From: Ancylostoma caninum
Taxonomy: Eukaryota > Nematoda > Chromadorea > Rhabditida > Ancylostomatidae
NCBI GenBank assembly: GCA_037903475.1
Contig: JBAJFG010000347.1
Span: 3,410,001 to 3,474,000, forward strand
Direction of reading: 5' to 3'
Length of the DNA: 64,000 nucleotides
Shown here: piece by piece, positions 1 to 11,321 of the stretch
How positions within the stretch are numbered: the stretch's first letter is position 1
Layout: the number at the start of each line of letters is the position of its first letter
The notes under the pieces: generated by a model
Told to the model about the DNA's origin: nothing
The model's input: the letters and a program-made list of their open reading frames with translations, nothing else
Database searches by the model: none
Made by a program: the position numbers and the translations under genes

Positions 1-1530
1 GATTATGATATTGCATGTACGATACTGGCGCACGAGACCGAGATTACGACAAGGAAGACATTGGAAACCTTTTGGATTTCGGTAAGAAATCCAAAAATGA
101 ACAACCGCAACGAGTGGCTAGCAATTACCAATGATCTCTTGCCCTTTGTATCTTTATGCGATCTGTAGGCACATCTGATCCCACGACCCGACAACCATCT
201 AGGGTTTAGGGTGACACTCACTCGTCTGCAGTGAGTGTGGGCAGTAGGTCGCGGACATTGCTCCGTTGACTCAGTGGACTCGAAGGTTGGTCTTGTGTGT
301 GCTGTTGGATGGTTTTCTTCTGTGAGTTTGGGCCAATGTCAGTATGTTAACCAGGAGTGGAGGAGGCGTTTGATGGTACAGGTCGTGAATAGAATTGCAC
401 CACTTTCAGGCCTCTGACAACGACGTTGTGTCGAAATGTTGGCCGCCTGACAAAATAAAGGAGTCTGGATATCAACCTGTGAGGCAGAAGCATTTCATGA
501 TCACTAGCTAAAACGAGTGAAACTAATGAAATTTGGATCAGGAGTGACTGGGCCTTTTGGATCACGAGTGACGTACGCCTGAACTGATTGAGACGAAGTA
601 CAGCTGAACTCCGCCTTTCGGAGCGGCGCCCCTCTTCCCGCGGGAAAATTTCCCACCCTTTTGATCTTGATCTCAGGGCACACTTCGCGCACAGCAATCC
701 TACAGAAGGAAAGTGGCAGAAGTGGCAGGAGTTCTCGTTAGGGTCTCCCATAGCCTCATGGGCTGGGTTCGGCAAATCGAACCACGCAGATCACCCATGG
801 TTAACGTGATTGGTTGTCCTACAAACTTTGTAATGTTAGTAGATGAAGGACGTGACAGTTGGTTTGCTCGCCTGGTTCCGTTAATACGTCCACAAAACCA
901 GGGGTGGTAGTAATTTGGTCGAAAGTGGAAATTAATAGATAACTTTAAGTGCCACTTAAGTCCGACTTAACATTTCTGATTTGGAGGAAATTAGCAGGTA
1001 ATCGTGACACATATCACACGAAATATCAAGTTCAAAACACTCGCTTTCATGGGAACTGATCACTCGGCTGCTGGCCTACAATCTGGCATCACAATCGCTG
1101 CACCACAGTGCGTACGTTCCTGTCACTAAACGGTGTTAATCTTTAACCGTAGGTGCTATATAGAACAATGCAAAAACCCACAACATCATAGGGACCAAAC
1201 CCCTGATTACGCGCGCGTAAGCGCGCGCACTTACCACTGCGCCACGCACTGCGCAGTGGAGGAGCTCCCGTTTCGTGCTGGTAAAACGAACTCGAAGCTC
1301 CGCTTCCTAAGAGAGTTAATACATGTTTCCAGGAACATGTATTTCCGGGAATCGATTGCGGATTTTTGGAGAATGTGTGACTTTGCGCGCGTCTTGCTCT
1401 CTACCCAGGCGATTCTATTTTAAGGTTCTCAAATAAATTAGTTGTTTTCATGCATGCGCTTTCCATCTTTCCATTCTCTTCAATCGTTGAATCATCTTTA
1501 CTCCATATGTGGAAAATTACGTGCTATAAA
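1..1530. other. Stretch with no supportable gene
   Basis: Open frames here are short, overlap on both strands and match no family I recognise. At 1211-1228 there is a self-complementary GCGC-rich tract, and at about 948-968 a TTAAGTGCCACTTAAG-type palindromic motif that recurs around 8793-8815. I see no splice-connected exons. Confidence 0.5.
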
Positions 1531-1543
1531 GGTGTGTTTTAAA

Positions 1544-1982
1544 GGCAGCATGAGCTGAAATTCTCGACTCTGAGCTGAGCTGCGGGTGGTGAAGTACGGA
1601 CTCAGCACATCATAAATGTGAAACGAACACAGACAATGATGGCTTACCTGCAGAGAGAATGGAACATTCGTCGCGAACGCGCCTGGCCGTGTTCGTGCGC
1701 GGACGAGTTTTCCCCTGTGGTTTTGGCCGAGTCCCGCCATGAAACCCTGTGAATTGAATACATTTCGTTTTTCCTTCGCGCCAAACCACGCACCGCAATG
1801 GCTTTTGTGCCGGGGAAACTTGTCCACGCGCGAACACGGCCAGGCGTGTTCGCGACAAATGTTCCATTTTCTCTGCAGGTAAGCCATCATTGTCTGTGTT
1901 CGTTTCACATTTGTGATGTGCTGACTCTGTACTTCATCACCCACAGCTCAGCTCGGAGTCGAGGATTTCAGCTCCTGCTGCC
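1544..1982. repeat. Fold-back (long inverted repeat) element
   Basis: Two arms of about 170 bp (roughly 1544-1714 and 1812-1982) are imperfect reverse complements around a loop of about 100 bp. Both arms carry the same GGCAGCA...GAGCTGA start, the same stretch around CTTACCTGCAGAGA, and the same inner GGGAAAACTCGTCC-like end. This explains why a minus frame (1498-1944) and a plus frame (1798-2118) encode near-identical peptides: they are the two arms read outward, not genes. It is probably a non-autonomous DNA transposon of MITE or fold-back type. I could not define a target-site duplication. Confidence 0.75.
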
Positions 1983-2384
1983 TCAACATAAAAATGGCAT
2001 TCGTACCCTTTCGCATTCCGAATCGTCGCCAAAGGAACGTGAAGTATGCAAGGATAAATCCTCGCCATACGCTGTCACGCAACCAGTCACTAATAAGGCA
2101 GCGGTACCGCTTCACTGACGAACATTTGGGTTGGTCGACGGAGCTGTTGTCGCCCATGTTGGGAGACGATACGAAAGAATCATGGGCAATTTCAAAAAAA
2201 TTGCAGGTATGATTTCTTATCAAGCATAGCATTGAATGTCAATTATCATAGGGGCGCGCAAGGAGACACCTATGGGAACATATAAGTGGGGAAATGGAGG
2301 ATGCCTTTGATCTGACAGCACTATAACTGTTTTGTGTTATTGGCATAGGATCATCGATTTTTTACGAGATGGCTCTGATTACTT

Positions 2385-2665
2385 TGAAAACTTTTATCGA
2401 TTATTGATTTTATCGATTTTTTCCAAAAAGTGATTTTTTCGATTTTTCTAAAAAATCGATTTTATCGATTTTTCCAATGATTGCGTTTTTTCGAGAAAAA
2501 TCGATTTTATCGATTTTTTCAAGAAAGACAAATTTTATCGATTCCAAAGTGGACATCAACTTTATCGATTTTTTTCCATGAAAAATTTTGTCGTTTCTCA
2601 CGGAATATCTATTTTTCCAAGAGAAATCGATTTCATCGATTTTTTATCAGTTGTGAAAATCAACA
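2385..2665. repeat. ATCGAT/TTTT simple-repeat tract
   Basis: About 280 bp of T-rich DNA in which TATCGATTTTT-like units recur at irregular 15-40 bp spacing on both strands. Similar AAAATCGATAAA units recur near 2830-2850 and inside the tandem repeat at 34.1-34.6 kb. The short frames here are low-complexity K/F/I/D peptides and are not credible genes. Confidence 0.7.
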
Positions 2666-3395
2666 AAATCGATGTTGGCTTGTACAAAATACTTCTGTTC
2701 AAAGTCTCAAGATGAACATGATAAAAGTAACAGAATTTCTAAAAATTCAATAATCAATAAGATCAATGCCACTTGTGTGCATCATCATCTCATACTTCGG
2801 TCTTCAGAGAAAACTAGCGCATTTCCTGAAAAATCGATAAAATCGACAATGTCCTATGACGTTACTATATCTATAATTAGCACACAGCAACGATCACAGC
2901 ACTCAATTTTTCGGGCGGGGTTAAGCTAGATTTCCAAAAAGTGATAAAATGCGCAAAGTCGATGATTTTACGTTACGTAATCATCAGCTCTGCAGAGCCG
3001 GAGGCGATAAGTGAACAGAAGCGTCTGCAATATCTCCTTAACGCCATTTAAACAAAATCAAGCCCTTTCATCGACGCCTGCTCTCACAACACTACGAGCA
3101 GTGCTTGCCCGCTGCCATATCGCTAGGAGCGGCGTGCAACCGCTGCCAGACCTCCAGGAGCGGTGCCCATCCGCTGCCGCACCGCCGAGGGCGGTAACTT
3201 TACCGCCCCTACACCGCGAGCAGCGTGGCACCATACCGCATTTGCCGGATGGTGTGACGGTCCCTGGCGGTGTAGTGCAACGCAAGGGGAGGTGGAATGT
3301 CTGAGTGTGATTGCTGTCTTCGCAAACACTCCAGTGCAGATTTACAGCATCTAGGACGAAGGATGTTGCAGGTGATGATGGGTCTGAGGTACCTA

Positions 3396-4947
3396 CAGTA
3401 GCGAGCAAAAAGATTGCAACTTTTGGTTTTTCGTCTGTAACTTTGTTCAAAGCAGATCGTGAGTGCCCAAATTTTTATGGGAGTTGTGAATACTCATGTG
3501 AGACAGGAATAAGTTAGAGCCTGCCCATTCCACTGTTTTTCTGTTTTTTAAGAAAAATTTATTTCGCAGAAGTCGAAATCTGTGATTTGGCACCATCGAC
3601 AACGTCTCGTGAAATGACCTCTATCGTTGGTATCTGACCACGCTTTGATTCCTTGATGCAGAATCAACCCGTATACGCTGGAAAATATGCATCCGTACAC
3701 GGTGGTTGACATACGCAAAGTCCACTTGAGGTTACTTCAGCAGTGATCCTTTATGAATGTATCTGTCAGCCTTGTTCCTTCTATTGGCTCTGTTTAGAAG
3801 GGAAAGGTACTGCTGACGCTTCCACAAGTTTAGTTCGAGTATCCGGTTTTAATGCAGTTCATTACTCTCTCGGAACTCCGAAATATTCTTGCTGATTTCA
3901 GTGCACCCAATTGTGCACATCACGGAAAATAAGTTTTGGAATTTTTTCTGTCCCTGGGGGCAAGATGCCTCAACGATCCTATCAGTGATAAAGATGCTAC
4001 AGGGTTCCTAGAATATTGTCGTGCACACTTGGATACATGCCGCCTTGGATTTGATGAGGTAGGTCTTACAAAGATGCAATGAAATATACGAGACACCACC
4101 GAAGCGGGATATTGTAACTTGGAACATTGCAAATTGGCTAATTTAGCTTGATTTGGATTAAGTGAACTAAACGAAACATTTCTAGTGCAAAAGGCTCCGG
4201 ATCAACTGAGAAAGTTCGTGTGTGGAGCAAGGGGGCACGTGCACTCGTCTTAGTGACCGGCACTGCTCACTTTGAGTAGTCCTCTTCCGATAAATCCAAG
4301 GCGGCATGTATCCAAGTGTGCACGACAATATTCTAGGAATCCTGGAGCATCTTTACCACTCATGGGATCGCTGAGGTGTCTTCCTCCTCGAGACAGAAAA
4401 AAATTCAAAACTAATTTTCCGTGACGTGCACAATTGGTTGCGTTCCAATTAGTCGGGACATTTTTGAATGCCGAAAAAGCAATGAGATGTATTAGATTCT
4501 AGCACCTGTAACTAAACGATTAGAACCATTAGCAGTATCTACTCCTTTCAGACAAAGCTGAAAGAGGGTGCCAGAGAGCCAAAAACATCCATAAAGCATC
4601 ACTGTTGAACTAACTTCACATAGTCTTCGCAAATGTCGGCCAGTAGTCACCACATGCACATTTCCCAACAAATACGGGCTGATTCTTATGCAAGCAATCA
4701 ATTTGGAGCCCGATACCAACAATAGACGATATTTTAAAAGACTGCGTATGGGGCCAAATTACAGATTTCGACCTCTGCGAGAAAAAACTTCTTAAAAAAC
4801 ACAGAGTCGGCGGGGTTAGAAGGATCTAACTTCTTCCTATCTCGCATGAGTACCTACAGCTCTCATAGAAATTTGAGCCTTCATGCTCCGCTTTGAAAGA
4901 AGTTATGGACGAAAAACTAAAAGTTGCAATCTTTTTGCTCGCTACTG
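3396..4947. mobile_element. Tc1-like transposon with about 200 bp inverted repeats
   Basis: Both ends read CAGTAGCGAGCAAAAAG inward and are flanked by TA (3394-3395 and 4948-4949), as expected of Tc1/mariner insertion. The ends resemble the Tc1 inverted-repeat pattern (CAG..., then AAAAAGAT, then CAACTTTT). Homology between the arms runs about 200 bp from each tip. A second inverted pair (about 3880-4060 versus 4285-4440) suggests that two half-elements were joined head to head. It inserted into the Harbinger transposase. Only a decayed transposase remains. Confidence 0.8.
4400..4735 (-). pseudogene. Decayed Tc1-type transposase fragment
   Basis: The minus frame at 4492-4722 contains VMLYGCFWLSGTLFQLCLKG, which resembles the WGCFS...G...I.G block that precedes the last catalytic region of Tc1 transposases. 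Neither DDE Asp could be placed with confidence. It lies inside the TA-flanked Tc1-like element, so context supports the call, but it is weak on sequence alone. Confidence 0.4.
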
Positions 4948-5729
4948 TATACCCAAACTCCCACGAGAATGTTGTTGGAGACACTTTGGGATGCTCGTAA
5001 AAAACTGTGTCAAACATAGTGCACCGTGTTGTTGATGCCCTCAGTCACCCGAGCATTGTCCAGCGATTCACCAAGATCATGCCGAATGATCGGGAATGGT
5101 GCCGCCAAAGAGCCGCCGAGTTTAGTAGACTCGGGAAGTTCAGCAGTGAGTTCATTTTTCAACTAATGTCACGAGAAATATCTATTTGCTCGTTGTTGCA
5201 GACGTTATCGGGCTAATCGATGGGACTCTGGTACCTATTCTGACCCCAACAGAAGACGGCTTCCAGTATATGAGTCGGAAGGGCTATTCTTGCCCCAATG
5301 TGTGTACAATTTGTGATGCGGTCGGGCGAATTCTTTATGTAAACTATGGATTCCCCGGATCAGTTCATGATTCCACCGTCTGGAGGAATGCGACACCAGG
5401 AAGGATGTTCGCAAATGATGACTATATCCACGGTTATTGTCTTCTCGGTGACTCTGGATACGCAAACGGTCAAGGAATCATGACTCCATTTCGACCATCC
5501 AGTGTATGGGAAGAGACTACAGGAAGAAAAGATACAACCGAGAGCATTCGCACATTCGGTGTCATGTGGAGATGACGATCTCAAGATTGAAGGCTTAATT
5601 CCCAATTCTCAACACTAACATGAGGCTTCTCCCCGAGTTCGCAGTAAAGGTCATATTAGCGTGTGCTGTACTGCACAACATTGGTTACTGCCAGCGTGCG
5701 AGGAATTCCAAAAATACCTGTAAGCCCTG

Positions 5730-6319
5730 TGCAGCTTAAATTCGTAGTAACCTCACAGTTATATAACGTACCTTTTCGCAATCTCTTTGGTTATTACCAG
5801 CTGCGTAGGACAATACGATCGCGATAACAGCAGTGAAAGTTAGAACGATGCAAGCAAATATGGACGAAATTTATCCACAAAACTATAATCCGCTGAAAAC
5901 GAATTGATACTAGCTGTTGATGATTACAGCTTAGAGTCTAGATAGACTCGCTTAAGACGTGTGACAGCAAACTCATCAAAAATTGATGATGCCCTTACTC
6001 CTATGAAAAATACAGCAGCGAACCTCGAGAAATTTCCACAGAAGGAGAATGCAAACAAAGAAGGAAAGATAGTTGATCAAACTCAAAAGAATACAGAAAA
6101 GAACAAATATTACGGTCACGAAAAACGTGGGTAGATCTAGCTGCATACCCGGTGAAAACAGATTGATAATGTCCCTGCTTTTTTGAAGGATATTCAGGCG
6201 TCGATTCGTGAATAGTCGTCCGTAAAATCGTCGATTCTAACGTTCTCGTGCTGCGCAGTGAAACGGCGAAAGCTTCATCCACTGAAACATCGATCACATC
6301 TCACAATACATACTAATAA
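5730..6319. other. No gene seen
   Basis: AT-rich sequence between the Harbinger relic and the Helitron-like element. One 98-residue minus frame (6001-6297) has no recognisable domain or splice context. Confidence 0.5.
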
Positions 6320-6540
6320 TCATGACTTATAATAACGAGCTTAGTCTGTTTTCATGTCTGTCTGTATGTAAGTATGTATGTGTGTGAGACCTTTACAAAA
6401 TTCTACAATTGGTCAGTGATCGGGATTGTGAGATCATATAAAAGCCTAGGAATGGGTGTGGTATGGTTGAGTGGGAAAGGGATGAGATCGAGGAGAAGGT
6501 TGGACAATGTGCAACGGGTCCGTGAATGGAGTCAATACAG

Positions 6541-7770
6541 AAGGGCTGCGTCGGCGGCCAAAAGTGGGGGGACGGGTCCACCCTGCGATAGGGCTGCGCT
6601 GGCGCCCAAAAGTGGGGGGGACGGCTCCAACGCTGTGATGAGACCTAGGCTGCGCCCAAAAGTGGGGGAAAGGGTCCAACGCTGTGATAAGGGTGCACCG
6701 GCGCGCAGAAGTGGGGGAGACGTGCTCACCACTGTGGTAAGGGTGCGCCGACACTCAGAAGTGGGGGAGTCGGGTCCAACGGTGTGATAAGAGTGCGCCG
6801 GCGCCCAGAAGTGGGGGATATGGGTCCACCACTGTGATAAGAATGCGCCGGCGTCCAAAAGTGGGGAAACACCTGGAGTCGGGTCCAACGGTGCGATAGG
6901 GTGCGCCGGCACCCAAAAATGGGGGGACGAGTCCAATGCTGTGGTAAAGCCCCGCCGGAGCCCAAAAGTGAAGGAAACGGGTCTACAGCTGTGATAAGGG
7001 TGCGCCGGCGCCCAGAAGTGGGGGAGACGGGTCCAACGCTGATAAGGCTCCGCCGGCACTCAAAAGTGGGGGATTCGGGTCCAACGGTGTGATAAGAGTG
7101 CGCCGGCGCCCAGAAGTGGGAGATATGGGTCCACCACATATGGGTCCACCAGTGGCGGACGCGGGCGGGAGCGGGCGGGGGGGGCATCCCCCGAGAATGG
7201 GTCGCCAAATTTTCGAAATTACTTTACAATACAAATAAAAATCTTGTGTTAGTTTATTTTTAATTGTTTATTTTTATTATTATTTTTAATATATTTTTTA
7301 TTTATTGTTTATTATTATAATTAATATTATTATTAATTTTATTTTCCGTCTGGGTCCCCAAAACGGCGGAGACCCCACTTTTCTTCCCACGCCCCCCCTC
7401 CCGCCCACTTTCTGCGTCCGCCACTGGGGTCCACCACTGTGATAAGAATGCGCCGGCGTCCAAAAGTGGGGAAACACCTGGAGTCGGGTCCAACGGTGTG
7501 ATAAGGGTGCGCCGGCATCCAGAAGTGGGGAGATGGGTCCAACGGTGTGATAAGGGTGCGCCGGCGCCCAGAAGTGGGGGAAACGGGTCCACCACTGTGA
7601 TAAGGGTGCGCCGGCGCCCAGAAGTGGGGGAAACGGGTCCACCACTGTGATAAGGGTGCGCCGGCGCCCAGAAGTGGGAGAAACGGGTCCACCACTGTGA
7701 TAAGGGTGCGCCGGCGCCCAAAGGTGGGGAAACGCATGACGGTCCAGCGTTGTGATAAGGGCGCCCGCGT
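6541..7770. repeat. Minisatellite core of Helitron-like copy 1 (about 50 and 59 bp units)
   Basis: Tandem units of the type GTCCACCACTGTGATAAGGG followed by TGCGCCGGCGCCCAGAAGTG. Most are about 50 bp. Some carry an extra ACCTGGAGT-like 9 bp that makes them 59 bp. The array is split by the hAT MITE, whose 8 bp target duplication is itself part of a repeat unit. All minus frames across it are repetitive and result from stop-free repeat units. Confidence 0.9.
7150..7426. mobile_element. hAT-type MITE nested in the minisatellite
   Basis: A 277 bp element with ends CAGTGGCGGACGC and GCGTCCGCCACTG, flanked by an exact 8 bp duplication GGGTCCAC (7142-7149 and 7427-7434). An 8 bp duplication and a CAGNGGCGGA end are diagnostic of hAT. 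The interior is very AT-rich between G/C-rich subterminal blocks. Relatives are at 23622-23852 (5' truncated), 27977-28272 (complete) and 29512-29769 (diverged). Confidence 0.92.
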
Positions 7771-8508
7771 CCAGAAAAGAAAGTTCGTCACGGCCTAGGT
7801 AAATTTCTTCATGAATGGTGCCCTGACACCCGTTCCGGCTATTCCTTCTACCTATGTTACCTAGGTGCACGTTATTCCAATCCGTATTTCCCTCCTCATT
7901 CCAGTCCATTTCTATCTGAATCGACCCACCCTTCACTCTGTTTTTATACATGGGCAGACCCTTATCACTTGAGTTACAACAACAACCGGCTAAAGATAGA
8001 TTATTCCAAGAGAGCATTTCCACTGAATCGGCTACGTCCAATTAACAACGACCACTAGGGCCAATCAAAAGAAATTACTTCTCCCACTTGGGAAGGCTAC
8101 CGCTCACGCGATCGAGAGCTTTCCAAAAGTCGATGGACTTACTCGGATGATACAGGATCTAGTAAATCTTTCCACCTTTTTTTCTGCATCGTATGCGGGG
8201 TATGCGAGCGAAGCGAGCATCAGTAGAAGTCTGGAAGTCCGGCGTTAGCCGGACGGCCAGACTGGCACACAATAATACAAAATGAAAAAAAAACAGCGGC
8301 AGCAGAATATATGAGAGGAAAGTGTTGCTTGGAAATAACAACAATTTTAGGTACATCCACACACATTTCTGGGAAAGCGGCAGTAGCAAATTCTAATGTA
8401 TATAACCAAAGCGATGAAAGGGGGGGGGGGAGAAGAATAAGTTTGCTGAGTAAATGAGAAAAACGTTGGACGTGCGCGCTCGGAGCGCGATTGTGTCGAC
8501 GAAGTCTG

Positions 8509-8565
8509 CATCAAAATGTACCCATGGGTACATTTTGATGTACCATGGGTACATTTTGATGTAGA
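8509..8565. repeat. Perfect 32 bp palindrome plus a repeated half
   Basis: CATCAAAATGTACCCA is followed directly by its reverse complement (8509-8540). A further TACCATGGGTACATTTTGATG unit follows at about 8541-8562. There is no loop. It lies 240 bp beyond the Helitron-like 3' end. Confidence 0.85.
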
Positions 8566-10200
8566 TTTTGCAAGGCGTCTGCGCCTCACACCATTGCACA
8601 CTCTTTCACGCACACTATCCAATTATTGACTAGGTCAGACTTAGCCGCAGCTCAGCACCAACTAAGCGCAAGCTGAAAATTTCGGAAAAAGATCAGAATT
8701 TCCTCCCACTTAGATGCCAATTTTCAATCCAAACTTTCTTAGAGCGTGTATTGGGCCTTGAAGAACATATTTCCAAAAGTTGAAACCTAGTGTTAAGTGG
8801 CACTTAAGTGGGACTTACACATCACGCTTAGATGCGAATTTCGGCCTAATTACTATCACCCCAGATGTTTGGAGAGTTCACATTTCAATTAAGGAAGAAA
8901 CAAGGGAGAAACTTGCAGTGACCGGATATGCCGCTTGGTTTCATCCCAGTTATGAAAATCTTCTATTCTAATTCGTCCATAAACGGGGTTTTTCTTCACA
9001 AAGTTGCATTCCCTTCCAGAGATTCCACCACAACTGGAAAATTTTCAAGCAATGTATTGTAATACTTTCTATGTTTCCAAAGTACGTTGTTATTTCTAAG
9101 GATGCTACAGCAAAGCGCGACGTCATGGTGAGTTTCGGCAAACCCATCTGGCAACCTGATTCATATTTTGTCTTTGACATTAACATGACTTCAAGCTTTC
9201 GTTCAAGATAAAGAAATCTGAAACTTCTATCTTCCTGTACAATGACTGTTCAATTGCCGACTGGTCATGGATCACCATGGTTCGCGCGAGGATGTCGATA
9301 GTGCAGGTCCCGCGAAGATCCTGCTTTATCTTTTTTTTCTAAAAATCGTTTTTCATCTGAGATCTGCGCATCTCTCTCCATCATTGTCTATGTTGCTGAA
9401 AGAGAGGAGGATCTCTCAAGATTCTAGCGTCTGGCCCTCGAAAAATGTGGACCCCTACCAGTCTTTGAATGGGAGGATACTGGAAAGATACGGTGAAATA
9501 CCGGGTTGTGTTCGAGACCGTATTGGTTTTCACCCAGCTTTCTTTAATTCGCTGACACTCTGCGTCGCCATTTTGATAAATTCTTCGCAAGGCTTTGCAA
9601 GCCTCTCTTTGATAAATATTCTCCTCCACCCCACACCCCAATGTTGAAGTTCTTCAGTGAAGAGCCACTAGCATCTTTGAGTACGAACACTTTTTGTCAC
9701 GGCCTATACCTGGATGGGGTACCTCTGTCCTCGATCCTTTGGAAAAGAAAGAAGCGTAAGCACTTGAAGATCTTCGAAATTTATAGAATTAATGGGGAAC
9801 TGATACATTAATCCTATTCTGAAATCCTGGTAGAACCAGACGCAGTAAGATCTTCAGCATAAAATAACTTCACTGAAGAAAAAAACGAAGCGATTTAGAA
9901 TTATCGAAAAGATTGGTTGTGCTTGAAAACAGTGATTTTGTCACCATTTTTTATTCAGTGACAAAAGAGACTCCCTTCACGCTTTTGAACGCCACGGCCA
10001 AACCCTAGATCAGGTCTCGCTTTTCTAACAAGAAGGTTTTAAAAAAGTGCGAATTCATACCAGGAAATACATCCTTTTTGAGGGAACAAGAAATGATCTC
10101 GTTGGAATACTTCCATTCTTTCTACTCAAATTGGCTGTAGCACAGTTGCGACACATTGCTAATAATGAACGGATAAATAAACAAATATGACTCAGCGTTT
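8566..10200. other. No confident gene; one duplicated patch
   Basis: A plus open frame at about 8970-9210 shows local nucleotide similarity (about 8972-9045) to 21960-22035, where a different frame is open. This points to an old duplicated sequence rather than a shared protein. The open frame at 9267-9647 has an opposing minus frame of similar length and no recognisable domain. Confidence 0.4.
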
Positions 10201-10214
10201 CTATTCACAGTTAC

Positions 10215-10655
10215 CTCCTGAAAGTATTTTAGGCTCTTTGTAATAGCATGGTAATAAGGTACCTCCCTCGGCTTCCTTCAATAGGAGGAAGTGTCTTTTT
10301 CAAAGCACTCCTTCGACTCTCCAAACTGTCTTTCAACACGTGAGTCTGGTTCATAGTAGTTGTTCTGAATGGCTATAACGTTCTTCTCTGAGCTTCAGCT
10401 TCATAAATGTGCTCATCGAGTGTTTCGATGACTTCTGGTATATCTTCGGGAGTAAAACTCGGCACGCGTTCAATTCGTTCGTGGATTGCGTTCAATTCAA
10501 CTGTATGTATACTCATGTCCGGCCTCATGTGTGAGAACATAACACTCTGATGGAACTCGAACCTGAGTAGCCTGAGGTTTTGAGTGGATGTGGTACAGCA
10601 AACAGATAATGGTCACAAATATCAGCGCAAGAACGGTCCACGTTGGCCGTGGCAT
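10215..10655 (-). pseudogene. FkbM-methyltransferase N-terminal exon pair, copy 2 (broken)
   Basis: Exon 1 (10563-10655, 31 codons) starts at an ATG preceded by TTGCAAGACA. It encodes a short basic N terminus plus a hydrophobic stretch (VLALIFVTIICLLY), consistent with a type II signal anchor, and ends at CAG/GTTCGAG. Exon 2 (10215-10364, 50 codons) follows CATTCAG and encodes EPDSRVERQFGESKECFEKD, then an in-frame TGA, then YYHAITKSLKYFQ, with donor GAG/GTAACT. The same layout occurs at 24312-24643. The internal stop, and the absence of catalytic exons further downstream on this strand, make this a partial pseudogene duplicate. The name depends on similarity to the other copy. Confidence 0.6.
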
Positions 10656-10796
10656 TGTCTTGCAAAAATGAACTGAAGAGCTGAAAATGAAGCGATTGCG
10701 CCCAGAAAAGGAAATGTCGTATGTCGTCAGTTTAGGGCACTGCACCTATGTACATTTCATCGCTTATTGAAGATATCCTCAAAAGTAAGTCAACCA

Positions 10797-11321
10797 TTAT
10801 TCGTATATGAAGATTTGCTGAAGAGATTTGTTAAGAAAGTAGCTTCTATAATAATTAGTGGTTTCAATACCTTCTCTTGTACTTATTGATTTAATGAAAC
10901 CTGCGGAATAGGTCCATATGAGTTTTCTAAAACAATAAATGTAGGGAGGTCCAACTGAGGTCAAAAAGGACCCGAAGAGGGGACGGCGAAGTGCGAATTG
11001 AGATGACTGCCGATGAACAGCTTGTAGCTCGCTTTGTCGGCTGACTAAAAGCAAAGTGTTTACAAGTGTTTGCAGCGTTTCTCGAAAAAGAAAATTCTCA
11101 GCCACCGATGATGTGAGTATTCTGTCAAAGTATTCTCTCATCTGGAGACTGTTGAGGATATCCGAATGCGGTTGTTGCATTCCTTCATAGGCGTAGATAC
11201 GCTCTGCAACGGAGTGATGCAGGGCAAGAACAGTGTTTGCAGGGAAACAAGGAAAGTAGCTAGAGGTGAAGAGAGGACGTCTTGAATACAGTTGAAAAAG
11301 ATCATGTGTATTAACCTTCAT
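10797..11321 (-). CDS. Uncharacterised open frame, possible exon(s)
   Basis: An uninterrupted minus frame of 174 codons with mixed composition and no low complexity. It begins MKVNTHDLFQLYSRRPLF and contains DILNSLQMREYFDRILTSS. I do not recognise a domain. It lies between the copy-2 FkbM N-terminal exons and a Tc1-like relic, on the same strand as the methyltransferase exons. It could be a coding exon, an old element or chance. Length is the only positive argument. Confidence 0.25.
   Translation of the reverse strand: MKVNTHDLFQLYSRRPLFTSSYFPCFPANTVLALHHSVAERIYAYEGMQQPHSDILNSLQMREYFDRILTSSVAENFLFRETLQTLVNTLLLVSRQSELQAVHRQSSQFALRRPLFGSFLTSVGPPYIYCFRKLIWTYSAGFIKSISTREGIETTNYYRSYFLNKSLQQIFIYE

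Larger units (their letters stand above)
3341..5720 (+). pseudogene. PIF/Harbinger (HARBI1-like) transposase, interrupted
   Basis: The downstream part (about 4950-5720) encodes a DDE_4-type nuclease. It starts with a GDTLGCS...TVSNIVHRV segment, continues with VIGLIDGT (first Asp), ICD..GRILYVN, GFPGSVHDSTVWR (second Asp region) and LLGDSGY, and has ACAVLHNI near 5660-5690. A 56 bp intron (5146-5201, GTGAGT...TTGCAG) joins KFS to NVIGLIDGT in frame. The 5' continuation lies at about 3341-3393 (...QVMMGLRYL). It is separated by the 1.55 kb Tc1-like element at 3396-4947, and reading across the TA target restores an open frame. Stop codons are present at 4995-5000 and after 5575, so this copy is dead. 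Harbinger transposases cut and paste DNA together with a Myb-like partner, which I do not see here. Confidence 0.8.
6320..8265 (+). mobile_element. Helitron-like non-autonomous element, copy 1
   Basis: Starts with TCATGACTTATAATAA after a host A and ends with CCAGACTGG. The hairpin GTCCGGC-GTTA-GCCGGAC (8237-8254) ends 11 nt before the terminus. This is the Helitron layout: 5' TC, then a 3' hairpin 10-12 nt before CTRR, with no inverted repeats. The interior has a 5' leader of about 220 bp, a minisatellite core (about 6541-7770) and a conserved tail of about 480 bp. A second copy at 17183-18716 shares both ends and the tail. No Rep/helicase gene is present. The base after the end is C rather than the usual T, so this terminus is slightly uncertain. 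A hAT MITE is nested at 7150-7426. Confidence 0.65.

Noticed and set aside
1498..2118. Matching peptides encoded on opposite strands at 1.5-2.1 kb
   Set aside because: They are the two arms of one inverted repeat, not a duplicated gene.
3011..3450. GC-rich frames on both strands at 3.0-3.45 kb
   Set aside because: Ala/Pro/Arg-rich peptides in three overlapping frames, without domain. Compositional artefact.
6446..7791. Several 100-250 codon minus frames at 6.4-8.0 kb
   Set aside because: All derive from the minisatellite core and the MITE of the Helitron-like element.
10300..10340. In-frame TGA in the copy-2 methyltransferase exon as a selenocysteine codon
   Set aside because: The intact family has no Cys or Sec there, and a different nonsense occurs in the other copy. 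Pseudogenisation is simpler.
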